Of a DNA stretch of 64,000 bases, positions 33,600 through 42,560 are shown one piece after another. The stretch is taken from positions 62,001 to 126,000 of the forward strand of contig JBBIHB010000004.1 in assembly GCA_037447215.1 (NCBI GenBank), given 5' to 3'. Each line of letters starts with the position of its first letter. Within the stretch, counting starts at the first letter, position 1. Below the pieces are notes generated by a model, which had not been told where the DNA came from, searched no databases, and saw only the letters and a list, made by a program, of their open reading frames with translations. Both the position numbers and the translations under genes were made by a program. The DNA is from UBA1413 sp037447215 (lineage in GTDB: Bacteria > Bacteroidota > Bacteroidia > Bacteroidales > Prolixibacteraceae).

Positions 33600-35705
33600 A
33601 TGAAACAAATATTTTATACCATTACATTATTGCTATTTGCTCTGACATCAGCAGCACAAGATTTATATGAACCTGATTCCGATACATCCAAAATCCGCAA
33701 TCTTCGTCTTGATGAAATTACCGTTAGGTCGCCAAAATATAACAGCAATATTTTTCAATTGCCTGCATCGGCAACCATGATGCCAACCCGGATAATTGAG
33801 AATTATCAAATTGGTTCCTTAACCGATGTATCGGGGCTGGTTCCCAATTTTTTTATGCCCGATTATGGCTCAAAACTTACTTCTCCGGTCTATATCCGTG
33901 GCATTGGAACCCGAATAAATACACCATCGGTTGGTCTTTACGTGGATAATATCCCATACTTTGAGAAATCGGCATTTAATTTCGATTTTTTCGATCTGGA
34001 ACGGATTGAAGTATTGCGTGGCCCGCAGGGAACGCTGTACGGACGAAACACTATGGGAGGGCTGATAAATATTTTCACTTCCGACCCCACAGATGAAAGG
34101 CATACCTCGTTAAGGTTTTCGTATGGCAACTTTAGCCAGGTCAATACAACTTTTCTTCACAATCAACCCATTTCAAAAGATTTATCGCTGATACTGAATT
34201 TCAACCAACTGCACAACGGGGGTTTTTACACAAATGCCTTTAACAACGAAGTGGTTGATAAACTCAACAGTTATTCCGGAAGGTTCAAAATGCTTTATAC
34301 ACCTGGTGAAAGACTAAGGATACAGGTCAATGTAAAGTTCGAAACCAGTGACCAGGGAGGTTATCCATATGCAATTTACAATAAGGAAACACAGCGTGCC
34401 AATCCCATCAATTACAATCATAAAAGCTTGTATCAGAGAAATTTGTTGTCTTCAGGTCTGAATGTTGAATATTTTGGTAAAGGTTACCGGCTCAGGGCGG
34501 TAACCAGTCATCAGTATATGGACGACTATCAGGATATCGATCAGGATTTTACCCCTGCAAAACTTTACTTTGTTGAACAATGGCAAAATCAGAAAATGCT
34601 GGCCCAGGAAGTTTCACTACAATCTTACGAGAAAGAACGCTATGAATGGCTATTCGGGGTTTTCGGATTTCATCAGACGCTCGATAAAAAAGTGGACATA
34701 ACCTATGATACTGATTTTCAGGTTATGCAAAAACTACCGGGCGAAATGGTAATGATTAACAGTCACGACAACGCCAACTCGGGTTTGGCATTTTTTCATC
34801 AGTCAACGCTGAAATTCGGAAATTTATCGGTTATCGGTGGAGTAAGGTTCGATTATGAAAAAGCCACACTCGATTATAACCAAATAAGAACGTTGATGGG
34901 ATCTTCAACCCAGTTGCAGGATGTACAAAGCAGTCTTGAATCATTCGAAGTACTACCCAAAGTAGCAGTTCAGTACAATATCGCGAATTATATCACCCCT
35001 TATGCCACCATTGCAAAAGGATATAATGCAGGGGGATTCAATTCAACATTTGAAAGGGAAGAAGACCGTTCGTTTGATCCGGAACAAAGCTGGAACTATG
35101 AACTAGGGTTCAAGGCACGTTTTCTGCAAAACCGATTATTTACCAACCTTGCTTTTTTCGCAATCGACTGGGAAAACCAGCAAATATATCAGCCAGTACC
35201 CTCAGGGCGGGGTTCTATGCTGAAAAATGCCGGAAAATCGAAAAGCCGTGGATTTGAGCTCGAAATAAAAGCCGTTCCTTTTACCAATTTTGAAACCTGG
35301 GCAACCTTAGGTTACAATAAAGCGGAATTTGTTGAATACATAAGGAGTGCAACGCTCGATTATAGCGGTAATTTTCTTCCTTATGTACCCGGATTCACAA
35401 CTAGTTTAGGTGCCAATTATTCGATAAATGTGGACCGAAAAATTGTTGAAAGTATCAACATATATGCTGTATATCAGGGCTTTGGAAAACATTACTGGCA
35501 CGAGGACAATACGGCATGGCAGGATTTTTATGGATTACTGAACAGCCGTTTAACCATAACCCGGAAAAATATGGAACTTGCTTTGTGGGGAAAAAATCTG
35601 CTGGATGAAACCTATAATTCATTCTATTTCACAGCGCTTAACAATGCCTATGCACAGGTTGGAAAACCAGCATCGATGGGTATGAGTTTGAAATTTATGT
35701 TCTGA
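33600..35705 (+). CDS. TonB-dependent outer-membrane receptor (heme/porphyrin operon)
   Basis: This 701-residue receptor has a signal peptide (to about residue 19). A plug domain (about 35-165) contains PVYIRGIGTRINTPSVGLYVD, LERIEVLRGPQGTLYGRN and MGGLINI. A 22-strand-type barrel follows and ends in an aromatic residue (SLKFMF). It lacks the carboxypeptidase-like N-terminal domain seen in SusC-type receptors and looks more like iron-complex or siderophore receptors (AKGYNAGGFN). The substrate is not readable from sequence. The gene is followed after 9 bp by an MFS transporter and then hemN, a hemY-type gene and hemH, so a tetrapyrrole or iron chelate is the best candidate. Confidence 0.85.
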   Translation: MKQIFYTITLLLFALTSAAQDLYEPDSDTSKIRNLRLDEITVRSPKYNSNIFQLPASATMMPTRIIENYQIGSLTDVSGLVPNFFMPDYGSKLTSPVYIRGIGTRINTPSVGLYVDNIPYFEKSAFNFDFFDLERIEVLRGPQGTLYGRNTMGGLINIFTSDPTDERHTSLRFSYGNFSQVNTTFLHNQPISKDLSLILNFNQLHNGGFYTNAFNNEVVDKLNSYSGRFKMLYTPGERLRIQVNVKFETSDQGGYPYAIYNKETQRANPINYNHKSLYQRNLLSSGLNVEYFGKGYRLRAVTSHQYMDDYQDIDQDFTPAKLYFVEQWQNQKMLAQEVSLQSYEKERYEWLFGVFGFHQTLDKKVDITYDTDFQVMQKLPGEMVMINSHDNANSGLAFFHQSTLKFGNLSVIGGVRFDYEKATLDYNQIRTLMGSSTQLQDVQSSLESFEVLPKVAVQYNIANYITPYATIAKGYNAGGFNSTFEREEDRSFDPEQSWNYELGFKARFLQNRLFTNLAFFAIDWENQQIYQPVPSGRGSMLKNAGKSKSRGFELEIKAVPFTNFETWATLGYNKAEFVEYIRSATLDYSGNFLPYVPGFTTSLGANYSINVDRKIVESINIYAVYQGFGKHYWHEDNTAWQDFYGLLNSRLTITRKNMELALWGKNLLDETYNSFYFTALNNAYAQVGKPASMGMSLKFMF

Positions 35706-35714
35706 TAATTTACT

Positions 35715-36932
35715 ATGTTTAAAAAAGAATCCGGAAAAAATTTTACGCTGTTAAGCCTTTACCTGGCACAATCCATCCCGATGAGTTTTTTCTCAACGGT
35801 AGTCCCGGTAATTATGCGGATGGAGAATTATTCACTTGAGGCGATCGGCTATCTGCAACTGATCAAATTACCATGGATCATTAAATTTTTCTGGGCGCCA
35901 TTTATTGACCATACCAGTCAGAACCTCCGGCACTACAGGCGTTGGATACTCGGGTCGGAGCTATTTTATGCTACAATTATTGTAGGTATCGGTTTTCTGA
36001 ACCTTCAAACCGATTTTATGACAATTGTTATACTGATGGTTATTGCTTTTATGGCATCGGCCACCCAGGATATTGCCACCGATGCTTTTGCCATTCTTTC
36101 GCTGAAGAAGGAGGAACGAAGCCTGGGTAACAGTATGCAATCGGCCGGCAATTTTCTTGGTACCATGATGGGAAGTGGCGTTTTACTGGTTATTTATCAT
36201 TACTATGGCTGGTCGAACCTTCTTTATGGATTGGCAGGACTAGTAGTTCTAGCATTGATACCGGTAAGCCTGTATAAAGCTCCACGCGAAAAAATGCAAC
36301 ACACCACCCGCAAGAAAGTATCGTGGCTCGATTTTGCCCATTTTTTCAGACAAAAAGGGATTTGGCGGCACATTATTCTCTTGTTGATATTTTATGCCGG
36401 AATAATCGGGATACTGACCATGTTGAAACCCTATATGGTCGATCTTGGATATTCAGTTAAACAAATCGGTATAATTGTTGGCATTTTCGGGACCGGTACA
36501 GGAGCCATTATGACCATTCCGGCAGGTATTTACATCCGGAAGAAGGGACTTAAAAAAGCGCTGTACGTGCTTCCTGTTTTAAACCTTCTGGTAGCTGCCT
36601 ATTTTATAGGCCTTACCTTTACTTCGCACCCTCCTGCGCTGGTTTATCTGGGCATAGGGTTATTGTGGTCAGCGTATGCCATGTCGTCGGTGTTTGTTTA
36701 TACCTTGTCGATGGGAATAGTCAGAAAAGGACGCGAGGGAACCGATTTCACCGTGCAGATTGTTCTCACACATCTCAGCAGCCTTATTATATCGGTTCTG
36801 AGTGGAAAAGTTGCTGAAATGATAACCTATAGGGGATTGTTTTTTGTTGAAATTGTTTTGGGGATAGCCATAATAATCTTGTTGTACTCTTTATACAACG
36901 AAAAGTTTTACGAAAGCAATGAACATTCCTGA
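35715..36932 (+). CDS. PAT/AmpG-type MFS transporter
   Basis: This 405-residue inner-membrane transporter has about 12 segments. The N-terminal part (LYLAQSIPMSFFSTVVPVIMR ... LPWIIKFFWAPFIDH) and ATQDIATDAFAI match the AmpG/acetyl-CoA transporter (PAT) branch of the major facilitators. Typical members move muropeptides, but here the gene lies between a TonB receptor and hemN. It may instead carry the receptor's substrate, or a porphyrin, into the cytoplasm. It overlaps hemN by 14 bases. Confidence 0.83.
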   Translation: MFKKESGKNFTLLSLYLAQSIPMSFFSTVVPVIMRMENYSLEAIGYLQLIKLPWIIKFFWAPFIDHTSQNLRHYRRWILGSELFYATIIVGIGFLNLQTDFMTIVILMVIAFMASATQDIATDAFAILSLKKEERSLGNSMQSAGNFLGTMMGSGVLLVIYHYYGWSNLLYGLAGLVVLALIPVSLYKAPREKMQHTTRKKVSWLDFAHFFRQKGIWRHIILLLIFYAGIIGILTMLKPYMVDLGYSVKQIGIIVGIFGTGTGAIMTIPAGIYIRKKGLKKALYVLPVLNLLVAAYFIGLTFTSHPPALVYLGIGLLWSAYAMSSVFVYTLSMGIVRKGREGTDFTVQIVLTHLSSLIISVLSGKVAEMITYRGLFFVEIVLGIAIIILLYSLYNEKFYESNEHS

Positions 36933-38295
36933 ACTACTGATTGAAAAATACAATGTGCCGGTACCTCGACACACAAGTTACCCTCCGGCAAATTTTTTCA
37001 GTTCATCTTTTGGTGAAAACGATTTTCGCACATCCATAACCCAGTCGAACAGCGAAGAGCCACAGAATATTTCCATTTACCTCCATATTCCGTTTTGCCA
37101 GCAGCTTTGCTATTATTGCGGATGTAATACCCATATCACACGCAATGAGACATTAAAATCGGAATACATCGGAACCCTGTTAAAAGAGATAAATTTGATG
37201 AAGCCGCTTCTCGCAAGGGAGAGAAAAGTAAGTCAGATCCACTTGGGAGGAGGAACCCCCAATAGTCTTACAGTTGGGCAGATTGCAAGAGTAATGGAAT
37301 CTATCAGAAAGCAATTTTCTTTAACCGATGAGCCCGAAATAGCTATAGAGTGTAATCCTGCTCACCTTGACCATACTTACGTGAATGAGCTGCTCAATTT
37401 AGGATTCAATCGTATTAGCCTTGGTATTCAGGATTTTGAAGAATCGGTATTAAATGCAGTTCGAAGGGAAATACCATCTGTTCCGGCCAAAGAGTTTGTT
37501 GACCAAATTAAAACCTCGGGAAAATCAAAAGTCAATCTCGATTTTATTTATGGACTTCCACTTCAAACTGTTGCTTCGTTCGGAAAAACAATTGAAAAAG
37601 CCATAGCCTTATGCCCCGACCGGATGGTGACTTTTTCATACGCCCACGTGCCAGGCATAAAACCTTCACAGAAAATACTTGAAGATAAAGGGCTGGTTCC
37701 TGCAAACGAAAAACTTAAAATGTTTCAGAACACATACACCATGATGAAAGATGCAGGGTATGTCCCCATCGGCCTCGACCATTTTGCAAAAAAAGGCGAC
37801 GAATTGGAAGTTGCTTTGAACAATAGAAACCTGCACCGCAATTTTCAGGGATATTGTGCACTTGAAACTACAGGACAGGTGTATGCATTCGGGGTTTCTG
37901 GAATAAGTCAGTTGGACTGTGGATATGGTCAAAACACCCATTCCTTGAGAAATTACATAAAATCAGTTAATCATGGGAAATTCCCCACAGAAAAAGGGTA
38001 CATGCTCAGTTCTGCAGAAAAGATAGTCCGACATGTTATAAACCAACTGATGTGTAATCAATATGTTTCATGGGAGTTTGTATCCCGGAAATTCAACTGT
38101 TCTGCAGAGGATGTTAAAAATATAATTGGTTACAACAAGAGTGTTCTCGATGTCTTTCAGAAGGAAAAATTAATTACTTTCGATGATCACGAAATACAGG
38201 TAACCGAAACCGGAAGGTTTTTCATCAGGAATATTGCATCAGCGTTCGATCCGGGATTAACCCATTCAGGAAAAGAATTTTCAAAAGCATTTTAA
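36919..38295 (+). CDS. hemN: HemN, oxygen-independent coproporphyrinogen III dehydrogenase
   Basis: This 458-residue radical SAM enzyme decarboxylates two propionates of coproporphyrinogen III to vinyl groups, giving protoporphyrinogen IX without oxygen. It has RHTSYPPA at 17-24 and the cluster cysteines C60, C64 and C67 followed by C69 (CxxxCxxCxC). HLGGGTPNSL, IECNP, FNRISLGIQDF and the C-terminal HemN domain are also visible. The four-cysteine pattern, the RHTSYP start and E. coli-like length separate it from the heme chaperone HemW. It overlaps the MFS gene and is 2 bp from the oxidase gene. Confidence 0.93.
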   Translation: MNIPELLIEKYNVPVPRHTSYPPANFFSSSFGENDFRTSITQSNSEEPQNISIYLHIPFCQQLCYYCGCNTHITRNETLKSEYIGTLLKEINLMKPLLARERKVSQIHLGGGTPNSLTVGQIARVMESIRKQFSLTDEPEIAIECNPAHLDHTYVNELLNLGFNRISLGIQDFEESVLNAVRREIPSVPAKEFVDQIKTSGKSKVNLDFIYGLPLQTVASFGKTIEKAIALCPDRMVTFSYAHVPGIKPSQKILEDKGLVPANEKLKMFQNTYTMMKDAGYVPIGLDHFAKKGDELEVALNNRNLHRNFQGYCALETTGQVYAFGVSGISQLDCGYGQNTHSLRNYIKSVNHGKFPTEKGYMLSSAEKIVRHVINQLMCNQYVSWEFVSRKFNCSAEDVKNIIGYNKSVLDVFQKEKLITFDDHEIQVTETGRFFIRNIASAFDPGLTHSGKEFSKAF

Positions 38296-38297
38296 AC

Positions 38298-39668
38298 ATG
38301 TCGAATACACCGCGTATAGCAATTATCGGAGCCGGTCTCACTGGGCTTACTTCAGCCTGGTATCTGAAAAAACAGGGTTTTAGTTTTACCATATTCGAAA
38401 AAAACGACCGGCCTGGTGGGGTCATCAGAACCCTTCGTGAGAACGGTTATATTTATGAATCGGGGCCAAACACCGGTATTCTGAGCCATCCTGAAGCTTA
38501 CGAATTGCTGGAAGAAATGTACCCTGACTGTGAGATTGAAATTGCCGACCAGGCTGCCAAAGCGCGTTGGATATGGAAAGGCAATAAATGGGAACCCTTA
38601 CCATCGGGACTGTTTTCGGCAATCAAAACACCCCTGTTTACTTTATCTGATAAAATCAGAATCCTTGGTGAACCATTTCGTAAAAAAGGTTCCGACCCGG
38701 AAGAAACCCTTTCGCATCTTGTTACACGAAGATTGGGAAAAAGTTTTCTGCATTACGCAGTTGACCCTTTCATTTTAGGGATATATGCAGGAGATCCCGA
38801 CTTTCTGGTAACTAAATATGCCCTTCCCAAATTATACAATCTGGAACAAAATTATGGAAGTTTTATTAGGGGAGCTATCAAAAAAGCTAAAGAACCCAAA
38901 TCGGAACGCGATAAAAAAGCTTCCCGGGATGTATTTTCAGTGAAAGGTGGACTCCAGAACCTGACCGATGCATTGGTGAATAAAATCGGGATGGAAAATA
39001 TAAGACTCTGTTGCGAAAAAATTCAGATTGAGCCATCGGCAAACAATCATTACACCATAATGACCCAAAATGGTTTATATGAAAATTATACCCATGTAAT
39101 TTCAACCGTTGGCGCCCACCGGTTGCTTAAGTTGATCCCGTTTGCCTATACTGAAAACCTGGAAAAAATATGTTGTCTCCGATATGCAAAAGTTGCACAG
39201 GTTTCCCTGGGTTTTTCACAGTGGAAAGGAATTACACTGGATGCTTTCGGTGGACTGATTCCAACTGAAGAACATCGCGATATACTTGGAGCACTGTTTA
39301 TTTCATCCTTTCTTAAAAACAGGGCACCTCAGGGTGGCGCACTTTTATCTGTTTTTCTTGGTGGACTGCGTAGGCCCGAGATAGCAGATATGGACAACAA
39401 TAGCATTATTTCAATCGTTGATAAAGAAATTAGTTCTATGATGCGTTTACGCGATTTCAATCCTGATTTGCTTAAAATACACAGATACGACCATGCCATA
39501 CCTCAATATGGCCCCGAGTCGGCAGAAAAGCTCCAAACTATTGAAACCATTCAGGCAAATCATCCTGGATTAATACTTGCAGGAAATATTCGTGATGGAA
39601 TTGGAATGGCCGACCGTATAAAACAGGGGCGCCAAATTGCCGAACATATTGTGGGCCAATTGCGTTAA
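38298..39668 (+). CDS. hemG: HemY-type protoporphyrinogen/coproporphyrinogen oxidase
   Basis: This 456-residue FAD protein has IAIIGAGLTGLTSAWYL at the N-terminus, ENDRPGG-like FEKNDRPGGVIRT, YESGPNTGI, and the C-terminal NIRDGIGMADRIKQGRQIAE of HemY-type oxidases. It removes six electrons from protoporphyrinogen IX, or from coproporphyrinogen III in the coproporphyrin route. Because hemN precedes it, the protoporphyrin route is more likely here. The symbol hemG follows common Bacteroidota use; the fold is HemY, not the flavodoxin-like E. coli HemG. Confidence 0.88.
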   Translation: MSNTPRIAIIGAGLTGLTSAWYLKKQGFSFTIFEKNDRPGGVIRTLRENGYIYESGPNTGILSHPEAYELLEEMYPDCEIEIADQAAKARWIWKGNKWEPLPSGLFSAIKTPLFTLSDKIRILGEPFRKKGSDPEETLSHLVTRRLGKSFLHYAVDPFILGIYAGDPDFLVTKYALPKLYNLEQNYGSFIRGAIKKAKEPKSERDKKASRDVFSVKGGLQNLTDALVNKIGMENIRLCCEKIQIEPSANNHYTIMTQNGLYENYTHVISTVGAHRLLKLIPFAYTENLEKICCLRYAKVAQVSLGFSQWKGITLDAFGGLIPTEEHRDILGALFISSFLKNRAPQGGALLSVFLGGLRRPEIADMDNNSIISIVDKEISSMMRLRDFNPDLLKIHRYDHAIPQYGPESAEKLQTIETIQANHPGLILAGNIRDGIGMADRIKQGRQIAEHIVGQLR

Positions 39669-39718
39669 TTCAATTATGATAGGGGAATTCTCTAAAAAAA
39701 AATGAAGTCTTAAAACAA

Positions 39719-40744
39719 ATGCAATATCAGAATAAAACAGCAGTATTACTCGTGAATGTTGGTACACCCGAATCTCCCACGGTCGGCGATGTCAGGAAAT
39801 ATCTATTTCAGTTTCTGAACGATCGGAGAGTGATTGACCTCCCACTAATTCCGCAAAAATTACTGGTAAACGGTATAATTGTTCCATTCAGGGCGCCAAA
39901 ATCGGCCAAACTATACCGCCAGCTTTGGACACCAGAAGGATCACCATTAATTGCATTAAGTCGTAACCTTCAACAAAAACTTCAAACCCGGATTGGTTCC
40001 GATTATATAGTTTTCATGGCCATGCGGTATGCCAATCCAAATTTGAGAGAAGTTCTGAAAACCATACAGGAAAAAGGTTTCAGAAAGTTGGTTGTGGTTC
40101 CGCTTTTTCCGCACTATGCATCTTCAACCACCGGAACGGTTGTTCAAAGGGTTATGGAAATAGTCAGCAAATGGTATGTTATCCCTGAAATTCGTTTTGT
40201 GGGTCAATTCTACAACAATCCATTATTTATCAATGCTTTCTGCTTAAAAGCAAGAGAATACGACCTCGCCCATTTCGACCATATTCTTTTTTCGTATCAC
40301 GGATTGCCCAACAGTCAGGTAAATAAAACACACCCTGGCAATGATACTAAAACATGTACATGCACAGAAAGTATGCCAGTGCATGGAATCATGTGCTACA
40401 AGGCAACATGCTATGAAACTACACGTCTTATAGCAGCAAAGCTCGGGCTCGAAAATGGCACGTATTCCACCGCATTTCAGTCGAGGCTCACCAACAACTG
40501 GCTCGAACCATTTTCTGACGAAGTTTTGGTTTCCAAAGCCCGCGAAGGAGCAAAAAGAATCTTAGTGCTTGCACCTGCATTTGTAACCGATTGTCTCGAA
40601 ACTAATCATGAAATAGGGATAGAGTATCAGGAAATTTTTGAAAAGAACGGTGGTGAAAAAATCCAGTTGGTCGAAAGCCTCAACGATCACCCCGATTGGA
40701 TTACACTTCTTATACAGTTAATTACAAACAAAGATAATCAATAA
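39719..40744 (+). CDS. hemH: HemH, ferrochelatase
   Basis: This 341-residue enzyme inserts Fe2+ into the porphyrin, the last step of heme synthesis. It has LLVNVGTPESP at the N-terminus, FPHYASSTTGT, the catalytic histidine H194 in FSYHGLP, the FQSRLTNNWLEPF segment, and E294 in TDCLETNHEIG. Cysteines at 213, 215, 226 and 231 (CTC...C....C) may bind metal, but I do not see the normal 2Fe-2S pattern. It lies 50 bp after the oxidase gene and ends the heme block. Confidence 0.94.
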   Translation: MQYQNKTAVLLVNVGTPESPTVGDVRKYLFQFLNDRRVIDLPLIPQKLLVNGIIVPFRAPKSAKLYRQLWTPEGSPLIALSRNLQQKLQTRIGSDYIVFMAMRYANPNLREVLKTIQEKGFRKLVVVPLFPHYASSTTGTVVQRVMEIVSKWYVIPEIRFVGQFYNNPLFINAFCLKAREYDLAHFDHILFSYHGLPNSQVNKTHPGNDTKTCTCTESMPVHGIMCYKATCYETTRLIAAKLGLENGTYSTAFQSRLTNNWLEPFSDEVLVSKAREGAKRILVLAPAFVTDCLETNHEIGIEYQEIFEKNGGEKIQLVESLNDHPDWITLLIQLITNKDNQ

Positions 40745-40837
40745 GCTTCCCTATCCCCAGGTTTTTCTATTCCCTTTTGGTATGCCATTTGCATAATGGG
40801 TAATTGAAGGAACAGTCCTTCGCAAAATATAGAAGCC

Positions 40838-42553
40838 ATGAAAACAATTTTTACAACCGTACTTCTGTCTTGGTTGATCGCATCAGCCAATCCTGTCGGT
40901 GCACAGGAATTTCCGGAAGAATACCTGGGGCTACCGGGTGATAACCTCAACCTCTATGCTGTAATGAAGCTGTTTCAGGAATCTGAAACCCTCGAAGCGT
41001 TTGAGAGAAAGCTGAACGATGAAAATTCAAGGATAAACAACCTTGACCTGAATGGGGATAACTTTGTGGACTATATCATGGTTATGGATTATGTGGACAA
41101 CAATGTCCATAACATAGTTCTCAGGGTTGCCCTGTCACAAAACGAATATCAGGACGTAGCTGTTTTCACCGTTGAACGTCTCCGCAACGGCACTGTTCAT
41201 GTACAACTCATTGGCGATGAAGCGCTCTACGGACGCAACTACATAATTGAACCATACTATACAGCTGATGGTGAAACACCTAATCCGGCTTACATTGGCG
41301 GAAAAAATTACCGCCGGCGAGCCCAGACAAACAGAACGGTTTCTGTGGAGATTTACACCTGGCCGATAATACGATACATTTACCATCCCGGATATGTGGT
41401 TTGGCGCTCAACATGGTATTGGGGCTATGAACCTTACTGGTGGAATCCCTGGAGACCTTTTTACTGGCATTACTATTATGGTTACCATTATCACTGGAAG
41501 CCATACTATAACAGATATTACAGGGTTTGTAACCATTTCAGTTATACCCGATACCATTCATTTTACGTAACCCAGGTGAAAACCTACAGCCCTCAGGTTA
41601 CTTACCGGATTAACAAGGGATACTACAAAAACACCTATTCGCGTCCCGAGATGAAAAAAGAAGGAGAAGCGCTTTTTGCAAGGAACCATCCCGAAAGATA
41701 TTCCCGTTCGAAATCGAATGTCGTTGAACGCGATAGCCGAAGGTCAACAGGAACAAATGCCGCGAGGGAAACAAATCTATCAGGAAGTGAATCGGTGAAC
41801 AGCAGAAATAATTCTACAATAAATGACCGGCAGACAACTAATAACCGTGCGGGGCAGAATACTGTTGAAAGCCGCCGCAACACCTCAACAACAGTTGATA
41901 GAAGTACAACAGTCCAGGTCCGTCAGGATCATGAAGGGCAACCATCGGGTATCACCAATTCTGAGTCTTTCCGTACCAATGCTACGGGCCGTACTCGTGA
42001 ATCATCGGGGGTAACCGGAAGAATGACCGAAGCTCCCCGTACAGAGCAAAATCAGCAGGTTATTACCAGGCAACCGGCTCAGATCAACAATAGCCGGTCA
42101 ATAGGAAATCCATCTTCAGCTCAAAGGAGTAACCCTTCTGACAGACAAGGAAGTAGCAATGATACCAGGTATAATCAACCTTCATCAGCACAAAGGAACG
42201 ATGCTGTTATCAGTAACGCTCCGGCAGCTTCAAACCGCCAGGGACAAAGTGCAGGGCAACAACGATCGGTTACTCCGCAACGGGAAATGAATGTGGTGAC
42301 CAAGTCGGCATCGCAATCACAATCTGCTGCCAGAATACAAAGTAACAGGCAGGGGGCAGGTACTTCTTCCCCAGCAGTCCGTTCATCAGGCAATCAGAAC
42401 AGATCAGCATCATCAACACCTTCGGTACGCTCATCTCAAAGTCAGGGTAGGAGCAGTGCCCCATCTGCATCGGGCAGAAATAATTCTTCCTCATCCAGCC
42501 AGCGAAGCAATAGTTCACGGGAATCTTCTTCATCGGGAGGATCGAGAAGATAA
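40838..42553 (+). CDS. Secreted Tyr/Trp-rich and low-complexity protein
   Basis: This 571-residue protein has a signal peptide ending at about residue 22 (PVGAQ). The globular part (about 25-160: LPGDNLNLYAVMKLFQESET ... LDLNGDNFVDYIMVMDY) contains an EF-hand-like DLNGDNFVDY loop. A very Trp/Tyr-rich zone of about 40 residues lies near 190-235. From about 285 to the end it is Ser/Arg/Asn/Gln-rich and almost repeat-like. I know similar proteins only as uncharacterised Bacteroidota exports. It may be a surface or matrix protein. It ends 7 bp from a convergent TonB receptor gene. Confidence 0.75.
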   Translation: MKTIFTTVLLSWLIASANPVGAQEFPEEYLGLPGDNLNLYAVMKLFQESETLEAFERKLNDENSRINNLDLNGDNFVDYIMVMDYVDNNVHNIVLRVALSQNEYQDVAVFTVERLRNGTVHVQLIGDEALYGRNYIIEPYYTADGETPNPAYIGGKNYRRRAQTNRTVSVEIYTWPIIRYIYHPGYVVWRSTWYWGYEPYWWNPWRPFYWHYYYGYHYHWKPYYNRYYRVCNHFSYTRYHSFYVTQVKTYSPQVTYRINKGYYKNTYSRPEMKKEGEALFARNHPERYSRSKSNVVERDSRRSTGTNAARETNLSGSESVNSRNNSTINDRQTTNNRAGQNTVESRRNTSTTVDRSTTVQVRQDHEGQPSGITNSESFRTNATGRTRESSGVTGRMTEAPRTEQNQQVITRQPAQINNSRSIGNPSSAQRSNPSDRQGSSNDTRYNQPSSAQRNDAVISNAPAASNRQGQSAGQQRSVTPQREMNVVTKSASQSQSAARIQSNRQGAGTSSPAVRSSGNQNRSASSTPSVRSSQSQGRSSAPSASGRNNSSSSSQRSNSSRESSSSGGSRR

Positions 42554-42560
42554 TCAGCCG

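Noticed and set aside
36030..36130. MFS gene as a true AmpG muropeptide permease
   Set aside because: The fold family fits, but the operon with a TonB receptor and heme genes gives a different likely substrate; kept as PAT-type only.
36919..38295. HemW (heme chaperone) instead of HemN
   Set aside because: The RHTSYP start, four-cysteine CxxxCxxCxC cluster and full length are HemN features, and it sits with hemH and the oxidase gene.
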